A stretch of 41,950 nucleotides of DNA, from assembly GCF_017104715.1 (NCBI RefSeq), contig NZ_JAAGPI010000060.1, forward strand, positions 1-41,950. The letters are read 5' to 3'. A program made the position numbers and the translations under genes. Under the pieces are notes generated by a model. It searched no databases, was not told the origin of the DNA, and saw nothing but the letters and a program-made list of their open reading frames with translations. Shown one piece after another: positions 1 to 6,951 of the stretch; position 1 is the stretch's first letter; each line of letters opens with the position of its first letter. The stretch comes from Burkholderia sp. Ac-20365. GTDB lineage: Bacteria; Pseudomonadota; Gammaproteobacteria; Burkholderiales; Burkholderiaceae.

Positions 1-600
1 GAGCGTGCGCAGCGCAACCGCGCGCACGTTGCAGGGCGCGGCCAGCAGCGCCAGCGGCAGCGGCTCGCCCGAGCGCGATTGCCATGCGGGCGTCGCGAGC
101 CACGACAGCGGCTCCGTATAGAGCAACTGGCCGTCTTCGCGCGGCATATCGTCGGGTTCCGAGCGCACGACGACGGCATCGAGCCGCCTTTCGTCGAACT
201 GCTGCAACAGCGTCGACGACAAACCCATATGCAGTTCCAGCACCAGCCCCGGATCGTGCGCATTGACGCGCGAGAGCAGCGCCGCGAGATCGGTGCCTGC
301 CACATGCTCGCTCAAACCCAGCGCTAGCCGCCGCCGGTCGGCCGACAGCGTGCCGAGCGCGCGGTCGTGCGCGCTCAGTAACTCGCGCGCGCCATCGAGA
401 AACGCCTGGCCATGTTCCGACAGCCGCACGACGCGCGGCGTGCGCTCCAGCAAAGGCTTGCCCACGTGCGCCTCGAGCCGTTTCAGTTTCAGGCTGACGG
501 CGGATTGCGTGGTGTCGAGCGCGTCGGCGGCGCGCGTGAAGCTGCGCAGGTCGGCGACCAGCACGAACGCACGTACTGCATCGAGATCGAGCACTTTCAT
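1..600 (-). CDS. LysR-family transcriptional regulator (3' end cut by window)
   Basis: Reading the minus strand from the ATG at 598-600 gives 200 codons with no stop up to base 1, so the C-terminus lies outside the window. The protein opens MKVLDLDAVRAFVLVADL and then shows a classic LysR winged helix (FTRAADALDTTQSAVSLKLKRLE, about residues 22-44, with the T-Q-S-A-V-S recognition helix). The start of a substrate-binding domain follows from about residue 88. It is divergent from the tautomerase gene at 699, with about 98 bases between the two start codons. That layout is typical of a LysR regulator and its target, so it may control the tautomerase; this is inference. The ligand cannot be told from the sequence. 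Confidence 0.9.
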   Translation of the reverse strand, partial: MKVLDLDAVRAFVLVADLRSFTRAADALDTTQSAVSLKLKRLEAHVGKPLLERTPRVVRLSEHGQAFLDGARELLSAHDRALGTLSADRRRLALGLSEHVAGTDLAALLSRVNAHDPGLVLELHMGLSSTLLQQFDERRLDAVVVRSEPDDMPREDGQLLYTEPLSWLATPAWQSRSGEPLPLALLAAPCNVRAVALRTL

Positions 601-698
601 TTCAAATGTAAATGGATGATATATCCAGCTATGTCTGTTCAATATGATAGGCCGGATCTAATCTGAATGCACTTTCTGTTCATTCATAGGAGTTCGAC
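601..698. promoter_or_regulatory. Divergent LysR / tautomerase intergenic region
   Basis: This AT-rich stretch (around 600-665) separates two divergent start codons in an otherwise GC-rich window, and it must hold both promoters and probably the LysR operator. An AGGAG ribosome-binding site at 688-692 sits six bases before the ATG at 699. I cannot define a clear T-N11-A operator. Confidence 0.5.
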
Positions 699-1079
699 AT
701 GCCTTTCACCCGCATCGCACTTCGCGCCGGCAAGTCCGCTGAATATCGCCAGGCGCTCACGCAAGGCATCCAGCGCGCGCTCGTTGCAGAATTCAATGTG
801 CCCGAAGACGACGTCTTCATGGTCATCACCGAGCACGACGACAGCAACCTCGTCTATGACCGCAACTATCTCGGCAAACGCAGCGACGATCTCGTGCTGA
901 TCCAGCTGACCGTGACCAACAGCCGGAATCAGGAGCAGAAGAAGGCGCTCTATAAACGTATCGCCGATAACCTCGCTGAGAATCCAGGCGTGCGGCGCGA
1001 GGACGTGTTCATCAATCTCGTCGAAGTGCTGAAGGAGAACTGGTCGTTCGGCAACGGCGTCGCGCAGTACGCGCTCTGA
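699..1079 (+). CDS. Tautomerase family protein (MIF/4-OT superfamily)
   Basis: This 126-residue protein starts MPFTRIALRAGKS. After removal of the initiator Met it would expose an N-terminal Pro, the catalytic base of the tautomerase superfamily. The rest fits the longer Tautomerase_2-like type, with a first beta-alpha unit (residues 2-40) and a second near 65-105 (a VLIQLTVTNSR strand followed by the helix QEQKKALYKRIADNL). The C-terminal segment ENWSFGNGVAQYA is typical of this subgroup. A good AGGAG ribosome-binding site supports the ATG at 699. It is divergent from a LysR gene, which may regulate it. The family isomerises keto-enol substrates; the actual substrate is unknown. Confidence 0.85.
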   Translation: MPFTRIALRAGKSAEYRQALTQGIQRALVAEFNVPEDDVFMVITEHDDSNLVYDRNYLGKRSDDLVLIQLTVTNSRNQEQKKALYKRIADNLAENPGVRREDVFINLVEVLKENWSFGNGVAQYAL

Positions 1080-1176
1080 GCTTGTCGGCCGCGAGGCTCG
1101 CGAGCGATTCGCGAAAGGTGCATCGCTATAATGGATTGCACCTTCCTTCGTTCTTCAGCCAACGCGCACGCGAGCC

Positions 1177-2007
1177 ATGACACCTGATAACAACGGCACA
1201 TCCCACGACTCTTTGCAATTTGGCGGTTCCGTCTGGTTCCAGTCCGGCGAGCGGGCGCTCGGCGGCGCGCAGCGCATCGCGTTGCTGGCGGCGATCGGCG
1301 AAACGGGGTCGATCACGAGTGGGGCGAAAGCGGTTGGCATCAGCTACAAGGCCGCATGGGATGCCGTCGACGCAATGAACAACCTCGCGGGCGAAACGCT
1401 CGTGATCCGCTCGACGGGCGGCAAGGGCGGCGGCGGCACGCGGCTCACACCGCGGGCGCTGACGCTGATCGAGACGTTCCGCGCCGTCGACCGCGAGCAT
1501 CGGCTGTTTCTGGAGCGCGCGGGCGCGGCGATCGCCGGTTTCCCGGAAGACTGGCAACTGATCGGGCGCATCGGCATGAAGACGAGCGCGCGCAACCAGT
1601 GGTACGGCAAGGTCAGCGCGATCCAGCGCGGCACGGTCAACGACGAAATTTCGCTGGCGTTGCCAGGCGGACAAACGGTCGTCGCCGTCGTCACGCACGA
1701 AAGTACCGAAACGCTCGGTCTTGCCGTTGACGCGGAAGCTGTGGCGCTCGTGAAGGCATCATCGGTATTGCTCGTTGCCGATGACGGCGCGGCAGAGCGG
1801 TTGTCGACGCGCAACCGCCTGCGCGGCACGGTGTCGGCCGTGCAGCGCGGCGCGGTGAATGCCGAGGTGTCGCTGACGCTCGATGGCGGCGCGGTCGTAA
1901 CGGCCGTGGTCACGAACGAAAGCGTCGATGAACTGGGAATCGCCGAAGGTCAGACGCTCGTGGCCGCGTTCAAGGCATCGAGCGTGATTCTGGGCGTGAC
2001 GGCCTGA
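1177..2007 (+). CDS. modE: ModE-family molybdate-responsive regulator
   Basis: This 276-residue protein has an N-terminal LysR-like winged helix (about residues 28-90: GERALGGAQRIALL, then ETGSITSGAKAVGISYKAAW) followed by two Mop/TOBE molybdate-binding repeats. The first is about residues 133-200 (SARNQWYGKVSAIQRGTVN) and the second about 208-274 (STRNRLRGTVSAVQRGAVN). This is the full ModE architecture. In the family, molybdate binding to the di-Mop domain drives dimer changes and repression of the molybdate transporter. The gene is convergent with modABC, with only 36 bases between its stop and the modC stop, so the two units could read into each other. A TATAAT-like hexamer lies at about 1127-1132. 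Confidence 0.93.
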   Translation: MTPDNNGTSHDSLQFGGSVWFQSGERALGGAQRIALLAAIGETGSITSGAKAVGISYKAAWDAVDAMNNLAGETLVIRSTGGKGGGGTRLTPRALTLIETFRAVDREHRLFLERAGAAIAGFPEDWQLIGRIGMKTSARNQWYGKVSAIQRGTVNDEISLALPGGQTVVAVVTHESTETLGLAVDAEAVALVKASSVLLVADDGAAERLSTRNRLRGTVSAVQRGAVNAEVSLTLDGGAVVTAVVTNESVDELGIAEGQTLVAAFKASSVILGVTA

Positions 2008-2043
2008 GACCTGAGCGCGATTTTGCCGCGCCTCTGCCGCGCT

Positions 2044-2745
2044 TCAGGAAACCGTGCGCGGATAGTCCTTGAATGGCGCGTTCTCGCGCACGCTGCCGTC
2101 GTACACCTGCACGACCTGATCGCCGAATGCGGCGACATCGTCGGGATCGTGCGTGATCAACAGCATGGGAATGTCCAGGCGCGTCTGCAGGTCCGACAGC
2201 TCTTGCCGCATGCGCGCGCGCAGCGCGTGATCGAGCGCGGAAAACGGCTCGTCGAGCAGCAGCAGCCGCGGATGCGCGACGAGCGCGCGCGCCAGCGCCA
2301 CACGCTGTTTTTGCCCGCCCGACAACTGCGCCGGATGCTGACCGGCGACTGACTTCAGATCGAGCGCGTCGAGCCAATAGTCGATCTGCGGATGCGAAAA
2401 GCGCCGCCCCGGATTCAGCCAGCCTGTGTGCATCCCGAAACCGATGTTCTGCCGCACGTTCAGATGAGGAAACAGCGCGTAGTCCTGAAACAGATACGCG
2501 AGACGACGCGCCTGCGGCTTCTGGTCGATACCGCGCGTGCTGTCGAAAAGCGCGTCGCCGTGCAGCACGATCGAGCCTTCGTCGGGACGCAGCAGCCCGG
2601 CGATCGCCTGCAAGGTCAGACTTTTGCCCGCACCCGACGGCCCGAACAGCACCATCCGCTGCGCGCTCGCGGTGAACGACACGTCGAGCGTGAATTCGCG
2701 CTCGGCGGTGCGTAGCGTTTTGCGGATATCGACGGTGAGCGGCAT
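2044..2745 (-). CDS. modC: Molybdate ABC transporter ATP-binding protein ModC (short form)
   Basis: This 233-residue ABC ATPase has Walker A GPSGAGKS (35-42), a Q-loop near FQDYALFP (87-94), signature LSGGQKQR (141-148) and Walker B LLLLDEP (161-167). It powers ModB-driven import of molybdate. The protein ends at about residue 233, where Escherichia coli ModC continues for about 120 more residues with a Mop/TOBE regulatory domain. That domain is absent here, and the stop is followed directly by the end of modE. The start codon follows the modB stop by one base, so translation is probably coupled. The molybdate assignment rests on the modA and modE neighbours; by itself the ATPase could serve related oxyanions. 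Confidence 0.92.
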   Translation of the reverse strand: MPLTVDIRKTLRTAEREFTLDVSFTASAQRMVLFGPSGAGKSLTLQAIAGLLRPDEGSIVLHGDALFDSTRGIDQKPQARRLAYLFQDYALFPHLNVRQNIGFGMHTGWLNPGRRFSHPQIDYWLDALDLKSVAGQHPAQLSGGQKQRVALARALVAHPRLLLLDEPFSALDHALRARMRQELSDLQTRLDIPMLLITHDPDDVAAFGDQVVQVYDGSVRENAPFKDYPRTVS

Positions 2746-2746
2746 G

Positions 2747-3421
2747 TCAGCGGGACGTCATCAGCGAGTGCTGCGGCACGAGGCGCCCCGCGAGCACGAG
2801 AATCACGACGCAGGTGACGGACGTCACGAGCACGAGGAAATTGGCCGTGTTGTCGTCGCCCGCCTGCACGGCGGCGTAGACGGCCACCGACAGCGTCTGC
2901 GTGCGGCCCGGCAGATTGCCCGCGATCATCAGCGTCGCGCCGAACTCGCCGAGCGCGCGAGCGAACGCGAGCAACGCGCCGGCGAGAATGCCGCGCGACG
3001 CGAGCGGCAGCGTCACGCGAAAGAAGATCGCCGTTTCGCTGATGCCGAGCGTGCGCGCGGCGCGCTCGAGTTGCGGCTCGACGGATTCGAACGCGGCCCG
3101 CGCGGATTTCAGCACGAGCGGAAACGCGACCACCATCGACGCGATCACCGCGCCCTGCCACGTGAACACCAGCTGGATATCGAAGCGCTCGAGCCAGGCG
3201 CCGAACACGCCGCGCCGGCCGAGCAGCACGAGCAGGTAATAGCCGAGCACGGTCGGCGGCATCACGAGCGGCAGCGTCAGCAGCGAATCGATCAGGTCGC
3301 GCGCGCCCGAGCGCCAGCGCGCCAGACCGTAGCCGGCCGCGACGCCGAACACGATGTTCAGCGCCGTCGCCCAGCCCGCGACCTTCAGCGACAGCATCAG
3401 CGGAATCCAGGCCTGTTCCAT
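2747..3421 (-). CDS. modB: Molybdate ABC transporter permease ModB
   Basis: This 224-residue inner-membrane permease has about five to six hydrophobic segments. The EAA loop is visible near the middle (LERAARTLGISETAIFFRVTLPLA, about residues 139-162), where the coupling helix docks with ModC. The opening MEQAWIPLMLSLKVAGWATA and the stretch LTLPLVMPPTVLGYYLLVLLG are typical of ModB. The protein forms the translocation pore for molybdate delivered by ModA. It lies between modA and modC in one minus-strand operon, 36 bases after the modA stop and one base before modC. Confidence 0.94.
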   Translation of the reverse strand: MEQAWIPLMLSLKVAGWATALNIVFGVAAGYGLARWRSGARDLIDSLLTLPLVMPPTVLGYYLLVLLGRRGVFGAWLERFDIQLVFTWQGAVIASMVVAFPLVLKSARAAFESVEPQLERAARTLGISETAIFFRVTLPLASRGILAGALLAFARALGEFGATLMIAGNLPGRTQTLSVAVYAAVQAGDDNTANFLVLVTSVTCVVILVLAGRLVPQHSLMTSR

Positions 3422-3457
3422 GATTTCAGCGTCGGGCGTTGTTGAGAGCGCAGCGGC

Positions 3458-4237
3458 TTAGTGCGCCGGCTTGAAGCCGTACTTCGCGAGCACAGCCTGG
3501 CCAGCCGGCGACAGCACGTAGGTGATGAACGACTGCGCGTCGGCCGCGTGCTTGCTGCCTTCGACCTGCGCGATCGGATAGCTGATCGGCGTGGTGGTGG
3601 GCACGGTGAGCGCGACCTTGACCTTGTCGGCCATCACGGCAGCGTCGGTGCCGAACACGAAGCCGGCGTCGACTTCGCCGCGCGCCACGTAATCGAGGCT
3701 CTGGCGCACGTTCGACGCGAGCACGCCCTTCGCGCTGACGGCATCCCACACGCCCGCTGCCTTCAGCGCGCCTTCCGTGTAGCGGCCGACCGGCACGGAT
3801 GCCGGGTCACCGTAGGCGATGCGCTTGACGCTGGCTGCTGTCAGTTCGTTCAGATTCGACGGCGCGAGCTTGCTGTCCGTCGGCACGATCAGCACCAGCG
3901 AGTTCGCCGCAAAATCCTTGCGCGTGGACGGCACGATCACTTTTTGTTCGGCGGCCTTGTCCATCGCCTTCTGATCGGCGGAGGCGAACACGTCGGCGGG
4001 CGCGCCCTTGACGATCTGCTGCATCAGCACGTCGGACGCGCCGAAGTTGAACAGCACCTTGGTGCCCGGATGCTCCTTCTCGTACGCGTCGCCGACGGCC
4101 TTGAACGCGTTGGTCAGGCTGGCGGCCGCCGACACGACGAGTTCGTCGGCGCGCGCCTGCGCGCTGAAGGCAAACGAAATCGCGCTCGCGACGAGCAGGG
4201 CAGGTTTCAGAAAGCGGATCATCGACGGAAGGGACAT
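3458..4237 (-). CDS. modA: Molybdate-binding periplasmic protein ModA
   Basis: From the ATG at 4235-4237 the protein has 259 residues. It starts MSLPSMIRFLKPALLVASA and carries a Sec signal peptide ending near AQA-RA, then mature sequence DELVVSAAASLTNAFK, a ModA hallmark containing oxyanion-binding serines. It captures molybdate or tungstate in the periplasm for ModBC. The frame stays open upstream to an ATG at 4330 and another at 4282, but only the start at 4237 (or an internal Met at 4222) puts the signal peptide at the N-terminus. None of these starts has a strong Shine-Dalgarno sequence. It is the first gene of modABC and is probably repressed by the nearby ModE. Confidence 0.92.
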   Translation of the reverse strand: MSLPSMIRFLKPALLVASAISFAFSAQARADELVVSAAASLTNAFKAVGDAYEKEHPGTKVLFNFGASDVLMQQIVKGAPADVFASADQKAMDKAAEQKVIVPSTRKDFAANSLVLIVPTDSKLAPSNLNELTAASVKRIAYGDPASVPVGRYTEGALKAAGVWDAVSAKGVLASNVRQSLDYVARGEVDAGFVFGTDAAVMADKVKVALTVPTTTPISYPIAQVEGSKHAADAQSFITYVLSPAGQAVLAKYGFKPAH

Positions 4238-4277
4238 GGGAAAGTGGCGCCGGGTCGGCTGGAAGGAAGTTGAAAAC

Positions 4278-4320
4278 GCCATCGTAATATATGTAGGGTT
4301 ACAGCGGTCGATATGTTGAA
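4278..4320 (-). promoter_or_regulatory. Candidate modA promoter / ModE operator region
   Basis: About 45 bases upstream of the chosen modA start lies an AT-rich island, CGTAATATATGTAGG on the plus strand, continuing into a small dyad TGTA-GGGT-TACA. ModE boxes of other proteobacteria are AT-rich inverted repeats with CG-TATAT-like halves, so this is the best candidate here. The match is imperfect, and the region also overlaps the upstream in-frame extension of modA. Confidence 0.3.
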
Positions 4321-4354
4321 CATGCTGCACGAAAGATGGCAGTTTTCGTGTGAT

Positions 4355-5086
4355 TTATGCGTCGGAATCGGGCAAGGGCACAGCGACGTTGCGTGTTTTC
4401 TGCAACGGCGCGACAGGCGTGACAGGCGCGGCGGGGGAATCGGGTGTGATGGCGTCGCGTAGCGCCTTCCAGCGGGCGCGTACGAACGGATGGTCATGAC
4501 CTGAGACTTTCAGCGCGATATGCGTGACCCAGCGCTGCGTCGGCAGATGAACGCGATGCAGGCCGAACGTGAGCACCATCAGGCTCAACACGACGGGCAG
4601 GACGGGCAGGCGTCCCGGCGGCGTCACGTTCCACGCGACGCGCACGAACACCAGCGCCGTCAACGCGCCGACGACACAGCCCGTGATCGCTTCAGACGGC
4701 GAATGCGCCTCGATGACCACGCGGGAAAAACCGACCAGCGCGCCGCCGAGCAGCGCGAGCGTCACGCCAGCGACGCGCACGGCGGGCGGCGCGGGCAGCA
4801 GCACCAGCAAGGCAGCGACGGGGAACACGGCGGTGGCGAGCATCGCGTGTCCGCTCAGACCCGTGAAATCCCAGACGCGCACGCCGACCCCCCAGCCGAG
4901 AAACGCGATCTTCGTCGCCGTCACCAGCGCGATAGCCACGCCGAGCAGTGCCAGCCAGCCGGCTGCGAGCCGCCACGAATAGCCGAAGGCGAGCCACAGC
5001 GCGATGGCGAAGGCGAGCGGCAGCGTGAGGCCGGCGCCGCCGAAGTTCGTGATCGTTAGCCAGAGGTGGTAGGGCAGGTAAGGCAT
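4355..5086 (-). CDS. PAP2-like membrane phosphatase family protein
   Basis: This is a membrane protein of about 243 residues with six or so hydrophobic segments, from the start MPYLPYHLWLTITNFGGAG. The open frame reaches back to 5263, but the first 59 codons encode no membrane segment and look non-coding. Two PAP2 motifs are recognisable: L-SGH-AM (motif 2) and SR-VVIEA-H-SPSE (motif 3, with Glu where the family usually has Asp). The first motif (K-x6-RP) is degraded, with only a Lys in TKIAFLGWG. PAP2 proteins dephosphorylate lipid phosphates such as undecaprenyl or phosphatidyl species at the periplasmic face. The altered motifs leave activity uncertain. The C-terminal tail of about 40 residues is hydrophilic. 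Confidence 0.75.
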   Translation of the reverse strand: MPYLPYHLWLTITNFGGAGLTLPLAFAIALWLAFGYSWRLAAGWLALLGVAIALVTATKIAFLGWGVGVRVWDFTGLSGHAMLATAVFPVAALLVLLPAPPAVRVAGVTLALLGGALVGFSRVVIEAHSPSEAITGCVVGALTALVFVRVAWNVTPPGRLPVLPVVLSLMVLTFGLHRVHLPTQRWVTHIALKVSGHDHPFVRARWKALRDAITPDSPAAPVTPVAPLQKTRNVAVPLPDSDA

Positions 5087-5425
5087 GAGCAATTCGCTTT
5101 GACGACGTGTGCTGGGCGCGAACGAGCCTGCGGCCAGAGAATTCGGGACAGCGGACGACTGTGCCGGATCGGAAGTACATGATCGGTCCGCGCGTATTCT
5201 ATAAGTATAGAGGGAGCCGTTCTGCCGCAGATCGTAAGGAAAAGCGCGAAAACTGCCAGACATTAGGACAATTCGGAAATGATCTGAAGTAAAGCGCGGG
5301 GCGACGGGCTTTTTCCTAAAACGGGCTTGATCAACGTCAGCATCGCACCAAGATTGATGTTATTGTGCATTGCACAAGTCTGCCGTCAGGCAGAAAGCAT
5401 TGGTCCCTATTTGCGAGAAAATCCT
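5087..5425. other. Intergenic region between PAP2-like gene and esterase
   Basis: These 339 bases separate two divergent genes. The part nearest the PAP2-like gene is open in frame with it but codes nothing recognisable. The segment from about 5190 to 5370 is distinctly AT-richer than the neighbourhood and should hold both promoters. The one clear element is a palindrome at 5363-5377, listed separately. Confidence 0.5.
5363..5377. promoter_or_regulatory. Palindromic operator upstream of PHB-type esterase (PhaR-like candidate)
   Basis: TTGTGCATTGCACAA is a near-perfect dyad with six-base arms TTGTGC/GCACAA around a three-base centre. It lies about 48 bases before the esterase start. TGCA-containing sites of this kind are reported for the PHB regulator PhaR in betaproteobacteria, which would suit the gene's likely role. 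The regulator assignment is inference. Confidence 0.5.
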
Positions 5426-6616
5426 ATGCCAAAAAGCCTCACCAAGATCTGGCTAGGCGGCCTGAAACGCCTGTTTGCAATCCAGACGGAACACGCACGC
5501 GCGACGCTGAAGCGCACCGGCAAGCGGCCGGCGACCAAGAGCGCGACGCGGCCGGCGGCCACCGTCGCCAAACCGTCGGCGAAAGTCCGTAAAACCACCA
5601 CACGCGACGTGCCGCAGCGCGGCGCGCGCGAATCGCGCGTACGCCCGCGCGCCGCTGCCTGGGCGAGCGGCTCGTGGACGCGCTCGTTCCATTCCGCGCC
5701 GGCCGCGCCCGGCAGCCTCGTCAATCATTTGCAATACGGGCTCTATCTGCCTGCGGGCAAGCCGGTCAAGCAGGCGCCGCTGGTCGTGATGCTGCACGGC
5801 TGTCAGCAGTCCATCGACGAATTTGCCGAAGGTACGCGCATGAACCTGCTGGCCGACCGCTACGGTTTTGCTGTCGTGTATCCGGAGCAGTCGAAGCATG
5901 CGCATTCGCATCGTTGCTGGCATTGGTATGACGATACGGACCGCGCGGGCCGCGCCGAAGCGCGTGCCGTCGTTTCGCTGGTCGACGCGCTCGTCGAGGC
6001 GCATGGCTTCGATCCCGAGCGTGTCTATGTCGCGGGGATTTCGGCGGGTGCCGGGCTGACGTCGCTGCTGGCGTTGCACTTCCCGGAGCATTTCGCCGCT
6101 GTCGCGCTGCATTCCGGTCCGGCGCTCGGCGAAGCGCATTCCGGCATCACCGCGATGGACGTGATGCGTCGCGGCACGCGCCAGGATCCCGTCGCGCTCG
6201 TCGACGCCGTGGCGGACGTCACCACCTATCCGGGCATGCCCGCGATCATCATTCAGGGCGAGGCCGACCACGTCGTCGCGTCGATCAACGCCGAGCAGTT
6301 GACCGAACAGTTTCTGCGGCTCAACGGCATCGTCGATGCGCAAGGCGTGCGCAAGGTCGGCGACGTCAAGGAAGACCGCAAGGCCACCGTGACGACCCGC
6401 GACTACACGCGCGGCGGGCGGCGAGTCGTGCGCCTGTGCCGTGTGCAGGGCCTCGGCCACGCATGGAGCGGCGGCGACGATGCGGTGCCGTTCCATTCGT
6501 CGAAGGGGCCGGATGCGTCCAGTTTATTGTGGGACTTTTTCCGGCATCAACGGCGAACCGAGGCTGCGCGCCCCGCCCGCCGTGCCACGGACGGCGCCCG
6601 GCAGCGCGCGAGTTGA
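5426..6616 (+). CDS. PHB-depolymerase-family esterase (alpha/beta hydrolase)
   Basis: From the ATG at 5426 this is a 396-residue protein. The frame is open back to 5327, but that extension would cover the palindromic operator. Residues 1-90 are basic and low in complexity (rich in K, R, A, T), with MPKSLTKIWLGGLKRLFAIQ at the start and no clear signal peptide. The hydrolase domain begins near residue 105. It has an oxyanion-hole segment MLHGCQQ (about 122-128), a lipase box GISAG (204-208, nucleophile Ser206), and a C-terminal GLGHAWSGGD that should supply the catalytic His. This is the esterase_phb (PF10503) type, which hydrolyses polyhydroxybutyrate or similar esters. The lack of an export signal suggests an intracellular role. 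Substrate is not proven. Confidence 0.85.
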   Translation: MPKSLTKIWLGGLKRLFAIQTEHARATLKRTGKRPATKSATRPAATVAKPSAKVRKTTTRDVPQRGARESRVRPRAAAWASGSWTRSFHSAPAAPGSLVNHLQYGLYLPAGKPVKQAPLVVMLHGCQQSIDEFAEGTRMNLLADRYGFAVVYPEQSKHAHSHRCWHWYDDTDRAGRAEARAVVSLVDALVEAHGFDPERVYVAGISAGAGLTSLLALHFPEHFAAVALHSGPALGEAHSGITAMDVMRRGTRQDPVALVDAVADVTTYPGMPAIIIQGEADHVVASINAEQLTEQFLRLNGIVDAQGVRKVGDVKEDRKATVTTRDYTRGGRRVVRLCRVQGLGHAWSGGDDAVPFHSSKGPDASSLLWDFFRHQRRTEAARPARRATDGARQRAS

Positions 6617-6643
6617 CAAATTGCCACACTTCGAATTTGGCGC

Positions 6644-6700
6644 TGGTGTAATCCTAGGGTTTTCCCTATAATAGGGGTTATCCCTAGGTGTCAGTCACCT
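6644..6700 (+). promoter_or_regulatory. Palindromic promoter of the DUF3563 gene
   Basis: A perfect TATAAT at 6667-6672 sits inside CCCTATAATAGGG, which is itself a dyad. A wider inverted pair CCTAGGG / CCCTAGG (about 6653-6659 and 6682-6688) encloses it. A -35 at the standard 17-base distance is poor, so an activator or the dyads may matter. The distance to the ATG at 6723 is about 50 bases, so a structured 5' leader is expected. Confidence 0.55.
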
Positions 6701-6722
6701 AACGCCAAATCCGAGGTTCACC

Positions 6723-6899
6723 ATGTATCTGATCAGCCGCTTCTTCCTGTTCCTGACCAAGTCCTACGACGCACGCGTCAAAGAAGAAAACGACGCCTTC
6801 CTGGCGGAAGCTACGGATCTGTACGACCTCGAGTTCCGCATGCGCAAGATCGACCGCGAAGCGCAACTGCGTCATCCGTCGTGGATGAGCCAGCACTGA
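6723..6899 (+). CDS. DUF3563 mini-protein
   Basis: This 58-residue protein opens MYLISRFFLFLTKSYDARV and contains DLYDLEFRMRKIDR (about residues 32-45), the hallmark of the DUF3563 family common in Burkholderiales. It has a short hydrophobic N-terminal stretch and a charged amphipathic C-terminal half. The family's function is unknown. The gene stands alone between the esterase and a convergent photolyase gene, behind a strong -10 box within a palindromic promoter. Its own promoter and conserved sequence support a real gene despite the small size. Confidence 0.88.
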   Translation: MYLISRFFLFLTKSYDARVKEENDAFLAEATDLYDLEFRMRKIDREAQLRHPSWMSQH

Positions 6900-6911
6900 G
6901 CAGCGTGCATG

Positions 6912-6931
6912 GGCCGGCGCGTCAGCCGGCC
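6912..6931. terminator. Short hairpin between convergent DUF3563 and phrB
   Basis: GGCCGGC-gcgtca-GCCGGCC forms a seven-base-pair hairpin 13 bases after the DUF3563 stop and 20 bases from the phrB stop. It has no T-run on either side, so it is a weak or factor-assisted bidirectional terminator at best. Confidence 0.35.
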
Positions 6932-6951
6932 ATCAACGCGCAGTAACGCGC

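Noticed and set aside
6613..6618. TTGACA at the end of the esterase gene as a -35 for the DUF3563 gene
   Set aside because: It overlaps the esterase stop, is 48 bases from the TATAAT, and has no -10 at the right distance.
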